64,000 nucleotides of DNA from Rhodoferax fermentans (GTDB lineage: Bacteria > Pseudomonadota > Gammaproteobacteria > Burkholderiales > Burkholderiaceae_C): assembly GCF_002017865.1 (NCBI RefSeq), contig NZ_MTJN01000002.1, forward strand, positions 3,038,001-3,102,000, read 5' to 3'. This document shows, piece after piece, positions 18,010 through 26,640 of the stretch (positions are counted from its first letter, which is position 1; every line of letters begins with the position of its first letter). The notes beneath the pieces are model-generated. The model was not told the DNA's origin. It ran no database searches and saw nothing but the letters and a program-made list of their open reading frames with translations. Both the position numbers and the translations under genes were made by a program.

Positions 18010-19161
18010 TTGAAAAAACACCTAAAAGTTGGGGTTTTTAGAACCACTTATCCTTTGCCGTCTGAGGTTTTTATTACAGAGCAGGTTAAAGCTCTGAATG
18101 GCTTTGAGCCTTTGTTTGTTTGCCGTGATTATTTTGGTAAAGCCGAAGGTTCAAAGGTCGTCTATCTTCACGAAAAGTTCTCAAAGTGGTGGTGGACATT
18201 TACTCGCTCTGCTTCCATTTTTGATTTATCTCAACTGAAGTCTTTGTCCTTGTTGCATGTTCACTTTGGTCCAGACGCGGTGATGGCCATGCCGTTGGCT
18301 AAGAAGCTGAATGTACCTATGCTGGCTACATTTCACGGCATGGATATCACACGCAATAAGTTGGATTTATTAACCAGCAAACGCCCCACCGACTTGCATT
18401 ACGCAATTCATCTAAACGCATTAAAGCGGCATGGTTCTGGGTTTATTGCGGTTTCAGATTTTGTAAAAAATCTTCTGCTGAAAGCAGGTTTTTCCAAAGA
18501 CAAGATTCGCCGCATCTATATCGGGGTTGACACTTCTCGTTTCTGCCCAGTACCAAAAATTTCGCATCAGCGTTACATTCTTTCTGTAGGCAGACACACG
18601 CCTGTGAAGGGACTTGTAACCTTGTTAAAAGCTTGGGGACGTATTGAAAAGCAGTACCCAGATGTGAAGTTGCTGCAGATTGGCTCTGGGCCACAAACTG
18701 CCGAACTTGTCCAACTTATTGGCGAATTGGCAATTGCGGGACGGGTCGAACTGTTGGGTAGAAAATCTTCAGAAGAAGTGCGCTCCTATATGCAACAAGC
18801 AGATATCTTTGCACTACCGAGTCAGACAGCACCCAATGGTGCCTCAGAGGCACTTGGCATAGTATTTAATGAAGCATCAGCCTGTGGCATACCCATTGTG
18901 TCGACCTTGCATGGCGGTATACCTGAAGCCGTGTTGGATGGCGAAACTGGCTTGCTTGTACCAGAAGGTGATGACGTTGCGCTGGCACGTGCACTGGTAA
19001 CTCTGTTGAGTAACGCAGATCTTCGTGCGCAGATGGGCAAACGTGGCCGCGAGTTTGTTTTGGAATCATTTGATATTGCGAAACAAACCAAGATATTGGA
19101 ATCGTTTTATGGCGATGTCATCACAAAACATACGGCGTCAGCCGGTAGGCAATCAGCATGA
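18010..19161 (+). CDS. GT4-family glycosyltransferase (TTG start)
   Basis: A 383-residue GT-B glycosyltransferase. The Glycos_transf_1 region is clear: ILSVGRHTPVKGLVTLLKAW, LLQIGSGPQ, and EALGIVFNEASACGIPIVSTLHGGIPEAV with the E-x7-E pair. LHVHFGPDAVMAMPLAK and ATFHGMDIT in the N-terminal half resemble colanic-acid type transferases. Translation seems to start at a TTG at 18010 with GGAG five bases upstream; no ATG fits the conserved N-terminus. The stop overlaps the next ATG in an ATGA arrangement. The sugar transferred is unknown. Confidence 0.87.
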   Translation: MKKHLKVGVFRTTYPLPSEVFITEQVKALNGFEPLFVCRDYFGKAEGSKVVYLHEKFSKWWWTFTRSASIFDLSQLKSLSLLHVHFGPDAVMAMPLAKKLNVPMLATFHGMDITRNKLDLLTSKRPTDLHYAIHLNALKRHGSGFIAVSDFVKNLLLKAGFSKDKIRRIYIGVDTSRFCPVPKISHQRYILSVGRHTPVKGLVTLLKAWGRIEKQYPDVKLLQIGSGPQTAELVQLIGELAIAGRVELLGRKSSEEVRSYMQQADIFALPSQTAPNGASEALGIVFNEASACGIPIVSTLHGGIPEAVLDGETGLLVPEGDDVALARALVTLLSNADLRAQMGKRGREFVLESFDIAKQTKILESFYGDVITKHTASAGRQSA

Positions 19162-21158
19162 GTTGCTCACCCTCTGTCTGCTTGCAGGGGCTGGCGCTTT
19201 CCTTGTCGCTTGTTGCCACAGGCTGTTTGGGTTCGGACCTGAAGATCGCCGTTTTCCTCCCTTCTGCGTTGGCTTCCTCCTCACTGCCGTCATGTGATGT
19301 AAATGCTGTGCAAGCCTGCAAGACCACGCTGGCTGACGCTATTCAAGTCATCAAAACTTCGCAGTGGCAGAACGCACTTGTTGGCCGCTATTCAAAAGTA
19401 CGGTTGGACATTGCGCCTGGTGTCTACCGCTTGAGTACAGCACTGGATTTGCAGTGGGGTAAAGGACCAACTCATGGCATTCCGCTAGAAATCCAGGGCT
19501 CCGCCCGGAGCACGGTCATTAGCGGTGCAACCCCCCTTGATAACTGGGCCGCTGCCACTGTGGGCAATACCCCTGCTCGCGTGCCCGAATCCATACGTAG
19601 CAGGTTGAAAGTCGCAGATATTTCTGCACTCGATTTGCCGCTTCAAATCATTCCACATGCTTGGGGTTATGGTCTACCTATCCGACCAGTGTTAACGGAA
19701 CTGTTCGTGTCTGGCTCGGCTCAGCCGCTCGCAGGATGGCCCAACGCAGGATATGGCAAGCTGGCTCGCCCTGGCGGTTTGGCTCCTGAAGACAAAAAGA
19801 CATTTTCAATCGAAGGACGAAACGTTAGCGACTGGTTGGCTGAACCTAGCCTGCAGATTCATGCGTTCTGGGGCAACAACTGGTCAGCACAAAGTTACCT
19901 GGTTTCTTCCAAAGACCCGAGCACCAATACCTTGACTTTGCTCGGCAATGGATCGCCGTATGGCATTTTGTCAGGCCAACGCGCTCGTGTTGAAAATGCC
20001 TTGGTCGAACTGGACTCACCCGGCGAATGGTATGTGGATCGAGGCGCGGCCAAGTTGTTTTATTTGCCGGGTAGCAGCTTCACAGGGAAGGACACCGAAC
20101 TCTCTATTGCCGCGCAGCTTTTGAACATCAGAGACTCAGAGCAGGTTACTGTGAAAGGCCTGATTTTTGAAAAAACCACTGGTGATGCGGTGCATGTATC
20201 GAGGAGCAGCGGCATTGTTTTTGCCGACCTTGTTATACGGCTCACGGGAAACCGAGGACTAGTGATAGCTGATTCAGCTGACTCCGGCATTCGCAACAGC
20301 TTGATTGAAGACAACGGCGAAGGTGGCGTCTATTTGTCTGGTGGCAACCGCACTACATTGCGTGCGGCCGGCAATTTTGTCGACGCCTGCATCATCCGGC
20401 GTTACAGCCGTTTGGTGAAGACGTATCGCTACGCCGTAGAGTTCGATGGCGTTGGGCAGCGCGTCAAGGGCAGCACCATTTCTGATGCACCTCATGCAGC
20501 CATCTTCTTCAAAGGCAATGACCATGTCATCTCAAACAATGAGATATTCAACGTGGTTCGAGAAACTGGCGACTCGGGCGCGATCTATGTAGGCAGGGAC
20601 TACACGGTGCAAGGCACTGTCATAGAAAACAACTTCTTGCATGACATCACAGCGCAGTCCAAAGAGTTGGACGTCAAAGGTGTTTATGTTGATGACCAGG
20701 CGTCTGGCATCACGATTCGAGGGAACATCTTTGCTCGCGTGCAACAACCTGTCTTTTTGGGTGGCGGTCGAGATAACGTTGTTGAGAAGAATCTATTCTT
20801 CCAAAGCTCACCAGCCTTGCATCTGGACGCTAGGGGGCTTACCTCTCAGCGTCCAGCTACCTTAGATCCAAATGGAACACTGCAACGTGGTCTTGATGCA
20901 GTACCTTACCGAGATTCTGTCTACAAAATGCGCTTCCCCAATCTGGCCAAAATACGCGAAGATGATTTAGGCGCTCCTAAATATAACGTGTTTCGAAACA
21001 ACACCATTATTGAAGGTCAAATGGCAAATGTGCTAGTGAGTGCTCGCTCAGGTATAGAAATATTAAACAATAAAGAGGTAGGTGTTAGTATTTTTGAGAA
21101 AAGTATGCCGGATTATTTGCGAGTTACTCGCGAAGATTTTCGAACTAAAGAATATTGA
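19158..21158 (+). CDS. Exported right-handed beta-helix protein, GH141-like
   Basis: A 666-residue protein with an N-terminal signal that may be a lipoprotein type (SLVATGC, Cys about residue 23). Residues 60-130 are the start of a parallel beta-helix (KVRLDIAPGVYRLSTALDL). An inserted domain with PIRPVLTELFVSGSAQPLAGWPN follows, as in GH141-like enzymes. Residues 330-640 are repeated beta-helix turns (GLIFEKTTGDAVHVSRSSG, GVYLSGGNRTTL). GH141 includes an alpha-L-fucosidase (BT1002, pectin utilisation). In a locus that makes GDP-fucose, it could trim, cut or modify the polysaccharide in the periplasm. Substrate and catalytic residues are not established here. Confidence 0.7.
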   Translation: MSCSPSVCLQGLALSLSLVATGCLGSDLKIAVFLPSALASSSLPSCDVNAVQACKTTLADAIQVIKTSQWQNALVGRYSKVRLDIAPGVYRLSTALDLQWGKGPTHGIPLEIQGSARSTVISGATPLDNWAAATVGNTPARVPESIRSRLKVADISALDLPLQIIPHAWGYGLPIRPVLTELFVSGSAQPLAGWPNAGYGKLARPGGLAPEDKKTFSIEGRNVSDWLAEPSLQIHAFWGNNWSAQSYLVSSKDPSTNTLTLLGNGSPYGILSGQRARVENALVELDSPGEWYVDRGAAKLFYLPGSSFTGKDTELSIAAQLLNIRDSEQVTVKGLIFEKTTGDAVHVSRSSGIVFADLVIRLTGNRGLVIADSADSGIRNSLIEDNGEGGVYLSGGNRTTLRAAGNFVDACIIRRYSRLVKTYRYAVEFDGVGQRVKGSTISDAPHAAIFFKGNDHVISNNEIFNVVRETGDSGAIYVGRDYTVQGTVIENNFLHDITAQSKELDVKGVYVDDQASGITIRGNIFARVQQPVFLGGGRDNVVEKNLFFQSSPALHLDARGLTSQRPATLDPNGTLQRGLDAVPYRDSVYKMRFPNLAKIREDDLGAPKYNVFRNNTIIEGQMANVLVSARSGIEILNNKEVGVSIFEKSMPDYLRVTREDFRTKEY

Positions 21159-21203
21159 ATATCAATTTCAAGGTGATTTTCTCTCCTTCATTCAGAATTC
21201 AAG

Positions 21204-22334
21204 ATGAAAAAAGTCGTTTTATTCCAATATCGGTTACTTCACTACCGAACCAAGCTATTTGAGTTATTGCGCAGTGCATGTGCATCAAGGGGGGTGCAGC
21301 TTGAACTGGTACATGGGCAAGCTTCTCGCCGAGAGTCGGTCAAAAAGGACGAGGGTTCGCTCCCTTGGGCACAGAAGGTAACCAACATCTTTTGGGAGGT
21401 TGGGTCGCGTGACTTGGTGTGGCAACCCTTCCCCTCAAAGCTCAAAGATGCCGATCTGGTCGTCGTGATGCAAGAAAACCGCATCTTGTCCAACTACCCG
21501 CTGCTTATTAGCCGCTTGTGGTCTGCGCGCAAAGTGGCTTACTGGGGACATGGCAAAAACTTTCAGAGTGATGCGCCCACCGGTCTGCGTGAGCAGTGGA
21601 AGAACTTTTTGCTGCGGCGTGTGGACTGGTGGTTTGCCTATACCGGCATGACGGTCGACATTCTGACCAAGGCGGGTTATCCCGCGGCCCAGATCACTTG
21701 CCTGGACAACGCCATTGATACAAGCAGTTTCAAGGCTGATTTGGCGTCGTGGTCAGCAGACGACGTGTTGGCGGCCAAAAGCCAGCTGGGTATAGACGCT
21801 GATGCGGCTGTGGGGGTGTTTTGCGGTTCGTTGTACCCAGACAAGAAGCTGGACTTGTTGGTGGCCTCGGCGGATGTGATTCGCCAGCACATGCCCAATT
21901 TTGCTTTGGTGGTCATTGGTGATGGCCCGTCCATGCCAGAGATGAAGGCCGCCGCCGCTACCCGGCCGTGGATGCATTTGCTGGGGGTGCGCAAGGGGCG
22001 CGAAAAGGCCTTGTATTTCCGCATGGGTGACGTGATGCTGAACCCCGGCTTGGTGGGTTTGCACATCGTGGATGCTTTTTGTGCGGGCATGGTGATGATG
22101 ACCACGCGTACAGCACGGCATTCACCTGAGGTGGCTTACCTGCGTGATGGCGAAAACGGTGTGTACAGCGACGACACGCCGCAAGCCTATGGCCAGGCTG
22201 TGCTGGATGTGATTCAAAACACGGGCCGTTTGGCACGCATGAAAGCCAGCGCCTTGGCCGACAGCGAGCACTACACGCTGGAGAACATGGTGCAACGGTT
22301 TGCCGATGGCATTGAGGCAGCTGTCCATGGCTAG
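21204..22334 (+). CDS. GT4-like glycosyltransferase
   Basis: A 376-residue GT-B glycosyltransferase. It opens with VVLFQYRLLHYRTKLFELLRS, a pattern seen in EPS transferases acting late in the repeat unit. The C-terminal domain has GVFCGSLYPDKKLDLLVASADVI, LVVIGDGPSM, and the donor-binding GDVMLNPGLVGLHIVDAFCAG in place of a strict E-x7-E motif. AYWGHGKNFQ lies in the acceptor half. No membrane segment is evident. Base composition returns toward the genome average from here. It overlaps the next gene by eight bases. Confidence 0.82.
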   Translation: MKKVVLFQYRLLHYRTKLFELLRSACASRGVQLELVHGQASRRESVKKDEGSLPWAQKVTNIFWEVGSRDLVWQPFPSKLKDADLVVVMQENRILSNYPLLISRLWSARKVAYWGHGKNFQSDAPTGLREQWKNFLLRRVDWWFAYTGMTVDILTKAGYPAAQITCLDNAIDTSSFKADLASWSADDVLAAKSQLGIDADAAVGVFCGSLYPDKKLDLLVASADVIRQHMPNFALVVIGDGPSMPEMKAAAATRPWMHLLGVRKGREKALYFRMGDVMLNPGLVGLHIVDAFCAGMVMMTTRTARHSPEVAYLRDGENGVYSDDTPQAYGQAVLDVIQNTGRLARMKASALADSEHYTLENMVQRFADGIEAAVHG

Positions 22335-23085
22335 GTTAGGGCACAAGGTGTTGAGCGCCTTTATTGATGCGGTGGATTGGTCCACGGCGCTGTCTCGCAT
22401 CGGCACCTGGGCGGCCCAGAACCAGAGCCGTTATGTCTGCATCTGCAACGCCCATTCGGTGGTCACGGCGGGGCAAGACCCGGCTTTTGGCACGGTGGTG
22501 GCGCAGGCGGACATGGCCACGCCAGACGGTGCGCCAGTGGCCTGGATGATGCGCAAGCTGGGTTTTCCGAACCAGCAGCGTATCAACGGGCCAGACCTGA
22601 TGTGGAAATACTGCGCCCAGGCGGCGCAGCGCAACGAGTCAATCTACCTGTACGGCGGTGCTGAAGACACGCTCACCATTCTGCAAGCCAGGTTGGCACA
22701 GGCTTTTCCAACGCTGCGGGTGGCGGGGGCGTATTCGCCACCGTTCAGGCCATTGACGGTGGCCGAAGACGCAGCGGTGGTGGAGCGTATCAACGCATCG
22801 GGCGCGGGCACGGTGTGGGTCAGCCTGGGCTGCCCCAAGCAAGAGTTGTGGATGGCGGCGCACCGGGGGCGCATCAACGCGGTGATGGTGGGGGTGGGGG
22901 CGGCGTTTGACTACCACGCAGGCACCATCCAGCGTGCGCCGCTGTGGATGCAACACGCAGGTTTGGAGTGGCTGCACCGCCTGGTGTCTGAGCCTCGCCG
23001 TTTGTGGAAGCGTTATTTGGTGACCAACACGCTGTTTGTTGCAGGTGCGGTGCGCCAGCTGCTGACACGCCGCCGTGTTGTGTAG
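22327..23085 (+). CDS. WecG/TagA/CpsF family glycosyltransferase (GT26)
   Basis: A 252-residue GT26 enzyme. Signature features are CICNAHSVVTAG, ADMATPDGAPVAW (with the family's key Asp), INGPDLMW, SIYLYGGAEDT, VSLGCPKQELWM and MVGVGAAFDYHAGTIQRAP. Family members transfer ManNAcA, ManNAc or related sugars to undecaprenyl-linked acceptors. The ATG at 22327 sits inside the end of the preceding glycosyltransferase gene, so the two are probably translated together. The next gene, ugd, makes UDP-glucuronate, so a uronic acid in the repeat unit is plausible; which enzyme adds it is not visible. Confidence 0.88.
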   Translation: MARLGHKVLSAFIDAVDWSTALSRIGTWAAQNQSRYVCICNAHSVVTAGQDPAFGTVVAQADMATPDGAPVAWMMRKLGFPNQQRINGPDLMWKYCAQAAQRNESIYLYGGAEDTLTILQARLAQAFPTLRVAGAYSPPFRPLTVAEDAAVVERINASGAGTVWVSLGCPKQELWMAAHRGRINAVMVGVGAAFDYHAGTIQRAPLWMQHAGLEWLHRLVSEPRRLWKRYLVTNTLFVAGAVRQLLTRRRVV

Positions 23086-23095
23086 CCGCTGTTTT

Positions 23096-23150
23096 GCTAT
23101 TGATAGAGCAGCTATAAGCCCTTTATGTATAAGGGCTAGAGGCACATTTT
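23096..23150 (+). repeat. Palindromic repeat family A, copy between the GT26 gene and ugd
   Basis: GCTATTGATAGAGCAGCTAT is followed by the stem AGCCCTT/AAGGGCT (loop TATGTAT) and the tail AGAGGCACATTTT. This is one of the best-preserved copies and can serve as the family reference. Confidence 0.8.
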
Positions 23151-23188
23151 GTATTTAAAACTGTGTGTATATGTAGGGGGTTAAACAG

Positions 23189-24511
23189 ATGAAGATCACC
23201 GTGATTGGCACTGGTTATGTGGGTTTGGTGTCGGGCGCATGCCTGGCCGACATTGGCAACGATGTGTTGTGCCTGGATCTGGACCCGGCCAAGATCCAGA
23301 TTCTGGAGGAGGGCGGTATCCCCATTTTTGAGCCCGGCCTGCAAGACCTGGTGCGCCGCAATGTGGCCGCTGGCCGCCTGCACTTCACCACCGACGTGGT
23401 GCGCGCCGCGCACTTTGGCACCGTGCAGTTCATCGCGGTGGGCACACCGCCCGATGAAGATGGCTCGGCCGACATGAAATATGTGATTGCCGCCGCCCGC
23501 AACATTGGCAAACACATGACCGATTACAAGGTGGTGGTAGACAAGAGCACGGTGCCGGTGGGCACCGCAGACCGGGTGAAGGCGGCCATTGCCCAAGAGC
23601 TGGCCCAGCGCGGGGCAAACATTCCGTTCAGCGTGGTGAGCAACCCCGAGTTTTTGAAAGAGGGCGCGGCCATTGAAGATTTCATGCGGCCAGACCGCAT
23701 TGTGGTGGGCTGTGATGACGAGCAGGCCGCCCACAACATGCGTGCTTTGTACGCACCCCTGCAGCGCAACCACGACCGCATGATCGTGATGGACATCCGC
23801 AGTGCCGAGCTGACCAAATACGCCGCCAACGCCATGCTGGCCACCCGCATCAGTTTCATGAACGAGCTGGCCAACCTGGCCGAGAAGCTGGGTGCCGACA
23901 TTGAACATGTGCGTCGGGGCATTGGCTCAGACCCGCGCATTGGCTACGACTTTTTGTACGCCGGGGCGGGTTACGGTGGCTCGTGTTTTCCGAAAGACGT
24001 GCAGGCCTTGGTCAAGACCGCGCAAGACGACGCGGGCATGTGCCTGAAGGTGTTGACCGCCGTCGAAGCCGCCAACGACGCACAAAAGCGTGTGCTGGGC
24101 CAGAAGGTGCTGGCACGTTTTGGGGCCGATTTGTCCGGCAAACACTTTGCGCTGTGGGGTCTGGCCTTCAAGGCCAACACCGACGACATGCGTAAAGCCA
24201 CCAGCCGCGAGGTGATAGCCGACCTGCTGGCCGCAGGCGCCACCGTCACCGCCTACGACCCGGTGGCCATGGCCGAGGCCAAACACTGTTTCCCCAATGA
24301 GCCGCGCCTGACTTATGCCGACAGCCAGAGCGCTGCGCTGGACGGTGCCGACGCGTTGATCATCGTCACCGAGTGGCGCGAGTTCCGCAGCCCAGACTTT
24401 GACACCATCAAAGCCAAGCTCAAAACCCCGGTGATCTTCGACGGCCGCAACCTGTACGACCCGGCCCAGGTGCGGGGTATGGGCTTTGAGTATTTGGCCA
24501 TTGGGCGATAG
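23189..24511 (+). CDS. ugd: UDP-glucose 6-dehydrogenase
   Basis: A 440-residue NAD-dependent enzyme that oxidises UDP-glucose to UDP-glucuronate. It shows the N-terminal Rossmann motif [19 protein letters not shown] (residues 3-21), [18 protein letters not shown], and the catalytic Cys in [13 protein letters not shown] (about residue 268). The C-terminal domain has [13 protein letters not shown]. Length is normal for the family. A strong AGGGGG stands upstream of the ATG. UDP-glucuronate can be used directly for the EPS or converted to other sugars. Confidence 0.96.
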   Translation: MKITVIGTGYVGLVSGACLADIGNDVLCLDLDPAKIQILEEGGIPIFEPGLQDLVRRNVAAGRLHFTTDVVRAAHFGTVQFIAVGTPPDEDGSADMKYVIAAARNIGKHMTDYKVVVDKSTVPVGTADRVKAAIAQELAQRGANIPFSVVSNPEFLKEGAAIEDFMRPDRIVVGCDDEQAAHNMRALYAPLQRNHDRMIVMDIRSAELTKYAANAMLATRISFMNELANLAEKLGADIEHVRRGIGSDPRIGYDFLYAGAGYGGSCFPKDVQALVKTAQDDAGMCLKVLTAVEAANDAQKRVLGQKVLARFGADLSGKHFALWGLAFKANTDDMRKATSREVIADLLAAGATVTAYDPVAMAEAKHCFPNEPRLTYADSQSAALDGADALIIVTEWREFRSPDFDTIKAKLKTPVIFDGRNLYDPAQVRGMGFEYLAIGR

Positions 24512-24573
24512 GGCACGGGGCAGATGCCTGGCAGGCCTGCCCGTTGCTGGAGTGCACCGCAGTTGTTGTGCGG

Positions 24574-24631
24574 TATTGCTATTTGGATGATAGCTGCAGG
24601 CCCTTTATAAATAAGGGCTATCTGCCAATTT
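24574..24631 (+). repeat. Palindromic repeat family A, copy after ugd
   Basis: GATGATAGCTGCAG is followed by GCCCTTTATAAATAAGGGC (stem GCCCTT/AAGGGC) and CTATCTGCCAATTT. It shares the order of the family: ATAGCTGC box, palindrome, A/T-rich end. Confidence 0.75.
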
Positions 24632-24680
24632 GAACCGCTTTCCTACGTTGGCATGGTTTGCCGTGGGCCAGCGCCGGGCC

Positions 24681-24726
24681 TTAGTCCAAACGAACTAATT
24701 TGAGGGGCTGGGGCGGGCTCTAAAAT
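24681..24726 (+). promoter_or_regulatory. PEP-CTERM promoter, dyad copy 2
   Basis: TTAGTCC-AAAC-GAACTAA at 24681-24698 is followed after exactly 22 bp by TAAAAT (24721-24726), a good -10 hexamer. No -35 hexamer is visible, as expected for an activator-dependent promoter. Confidence 0.65.
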
Positions 24727-24801
24727 CAAGGGACACCAATCACCACATTTTTCTGTGGGCCTGAGCGGGTGGTTCAAAAACAAGAAGCGCGTCGCCATAC
24801 T

Positions 24802-25356
24802 GTGAAAAATAGATTTCGTTGGGTCATTGCCGCCTTGCTGTTGATGGGCTTTGTCTGGGCTTCTGCCGCGACCTTGAGCTACGGCTTCAACTTGGGTTCG
24901 GATTCGGCGGGTGGTTCTGGCGGCGGTTTCCAGATGCCAGCCAGCCCGGCTGCGGCGGTGCGCGCTATCAGGAACGCGCTTCTGGATGGGTATGACAACA
25001 AGGTGACCAGCTCCAATCAGAGTCTGTTGTTGTCCAGTCCGTCTTACACGCCGATCAAGGTGGCGATTGACACCAATCCCATGGTTGGCAGAGACATCAG
25101 TTTTAACGACTGGGCAGAAACGACTGAGCCCTCGCTGATTTCAGCCGCTGCCCAGCCGACTTACGCGCTGTTGCCGACCCAGTTTGTGGCAATAGGTGGC
25201 AGTGCGCCCCCTGGCAACAGTTTGGGCATCAGCGACCCGACAGTGGTGATTGATCCAACCATCCCTACACCCGTGCCTGAGCCTGAAACCTGGGCCATGC
25301 TGCTGGCAGGTTTGCTGGTGATGGTGTTTGTGAGCCGCCGCCGCGCACCCCGTTGA
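24802..25356 (+). CDS. PEP-CTERM protein of unknown function
   Basis: A 184-residue exported protein. A signal peptide (RWVIAALLLMGFVWASA) precedes a low-complexity Gly/Ser-rich stretch (SAGGSGGGF), a variable Ser/Thr/Pro-rich body and the sorting tail VPEPETWAMLLAGLLVMVF with a final RRRAPR. The protein probably starts at the GTG at 24802, which leaves a standard signal; a GTG at 24769 would add 11 residues. Neither has a strong ribosome site. No domain is recognisable in the mature part. The shared dyad promoter lies upstream, so it should be co-regulated with the other PEP-CTERM genes. Confidence 0.82.
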   Translation: MKNRFRWVIAALLLMGFVWASAATLSYGFNLGSDSAGGSGGGFQMPASPAAAVRAIRNALLDGYDNKVTSSNQSLLLSSPSYTPIKVAIDTNPMVGRDISFNDWAETTEPSLISAAAQPTYALLPTQFVAIGGSAPPGNSLGISDPTVVIDPTIPTPVPEPETWAMLLAGLLVMVFVSRRRAPR

Positions 25357-25406
25357 GCATGCGTTTGCTTGACTTCACCCCAAACTGCCGGTTTATGGTG
25401 TCTGCG

Positions 25407-25452
25407 TTAGTCCGAACGAACTAACGGACCAGTCTAGGGGCCAACCTAGAAT
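25407..25452 (+). promoter_or_regulatory. PEP-CTERM promoter, dyad copy 3
   Basis: TTAGTCC-GAAC-GAACTAA at 25407-25424, then exactly 22 bp, then TAGAAT at 25447-25452. The spacing equals that of copies 1 and 2. Confidence 0.65.
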
Positions 25453-25511
25453 TTGTTCAACAGCTCATAAACCGTATTCCATTGTTTCAACAGGCACTTG
25501 CCACCAAGATC

Positions 25512-26045
25512 ATGATGACTTCTCTCTTCAAAAAAATAACAGTTGCTCTGGCACTGGTCGGCGCGTTGGGCGCGGCAAGTGCTTCCGTTGTGCCGGTGAA
25601 TCTGGGCAAGCTGAACGACTCGTTGACTTACAGCGCAGACATCAGCGGCCCGTTTGAAGAGGTACTGAGCTTTCAGGCCGACAAGTTGCTGGGTGCTGAT
25701 GCCAGACTCGTGATATTTGACTTCGCGGGGGGTATCGGGGGCTCTTACAGCTTTGGGTTTGGCAGCAGTCTGGATTCTGCGACCTGGCTGGACGCTTTGG
25801 GCGGTGAGTTGGTTGCAGTGGATGAGGTCGTATCCGCCTATTCGCTGGCGCTACCTACTTTGTCTGCCGGTGAGACCTATTGGTTCAGGCTTGTTGGCGA
25901 GGCGTCTGACGCGTCTTACACGTTCAAGGTGGCGCCTTACAGCATTCCAGAACCCGGTTCCATGGCTTTGGTGTTGTTGGCCGCTGGTGGTATGGCCTTT
26001 GTTGCGCGTCGGTGGTCTAACCTGACTGACAAAAAGGGAGCATGA
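25512..26045 (+). CDS. Variant PEP-CTERM protein
   Basis: A 177-residue exported protein with a signal peptide (ITVALALVGALGAASA). The mature body looks like a small beta-sandwich of the FxDxF-like group (GPFEEVLSFQAD; FDFAGGIGGSYSFGFG; AGETYWFRLVG). The tail departs from the others: IPEPGSMALVLLAAGGMAFVARR is followed by ten more residues (WSNLTDKKGA), where the other sorting signals here stop within a few residues of the Arg cluster. It starts at 25512 or 25515 (two adjacent ATGs). The stop overlaps the next gene's ATG, so the two are co-translated. Confidence 0.8.
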   Translation: MMTSLFKKITVALALVGALGAASASVVPVNLGKLNDSLTYSADISGPFEEVLSFQADKLLGADARLVIFDFAGGIGGSYSFGFGSSLDSATWLDALGGELVAVDEVVSAYSLALPTLSAGETYWFRLVGEASDASYTFKVAPYSIPEPGSMALVLLAAGGMAFVARRWSNLTDKKGA

Positions 26046-26581
26046 ATATGAAGAAAACACTACGTCAGGTGTTGGCCGCTGGTTTGTTGGTGTCGGCTGG
26101 ATGGGCCTCTGCAGCAGCGCCTTCGCCCGTGTCGAGCACCTTCGATTTTTCTACCGCCTCGGGCACATCTTTTCTTAATTCGTTTTTGGTCACGCCAACG
26201 CTTGACAACACCTTGTTTGTGTCAGTGTATGGGGGTGATACCCAGTTCAGCAGCCTGAGTTTTCAGATTGCAGGCGGTCAGACGGTGTCGGCAACAAACT
26301 TGGACGGCAACCTGATTGCCAGCTTCAACGACAAGGCCAATAGCGCTTTGGGCAATGCCTACACGCTGTTGGCAGGTCAGTCTTATGTATTGACGGTGAC
26401 AGGTGTCACCAAGGCATTGACCAGTGGTGTGAATGGCAGCCTCAGTATCAAGGTCAGAAGCGGCAGCGTGAGCTTCATGCCTGCTGTGACACCCGTGCCC
26501 GAGCCCGAATCCTGGGCCATGTTGTTGGCTGGTTTGGGTTTTGTGGGGTTTGTTGCCCGTCGCCGGGCCCGCAAGGTCTGA
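26042..26581 (+). CDS. PEP-CTERM protein
   Basis: A 179-residue exported protein with signal peptide (LRQVLAAGLLVSAGWASA), a beta-rich Ser/Thr/Gly body containing FLNSFLVTPTLDNTLFVSVYGG, and the canonical tail VPEPESWAMLLAGLGFVGF with RRRARK. It overlaps the preceding PEP-CTERM gene by four bases (ATGA) and ends at a strong terminator, so the two form an operon driven by the dyad promoter at 25407. A second in-frame ATG at 26048 is an equally good start. It is probably an EPS-matrix or surface protein sorted by exosortase B. Confidence 0.86.
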   Translation: MNMKKTLRQVLAAGLLVSAGWASAAAPSPVSSTFDFSTASGTSFLNSFLVTPTLDNTLFVSVYGGDTQFSSLSFQIAGGQTVSATNLDGNLIASFNDKANSALGNAYTLLAGQSYVLTVTGVTKALTSGVNGSLSIKVRSGSVSFMPAVTPVPEPESWAMLLAGLGFVGFVARRRARKV

Positions 26582-26610
26582 TTCACTTCACCTGTTTTCC
26601 ACTCCCGAAC

Positions 26611-26637
26611 AAACCCTGCTGATGCAGGGTTTTTTTT
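26611..26637 (+). terminator. Rho-independent terminator
   Basis: The stem AAACCCTGC/GCAGGGTTT with loop TGAT is followed by a run of T. It closes the two-gene PEP-CTERM operon and stands only a few bases before the next start codon. Confidence 0.85.
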
Positions 26638-26640
26638 GAT

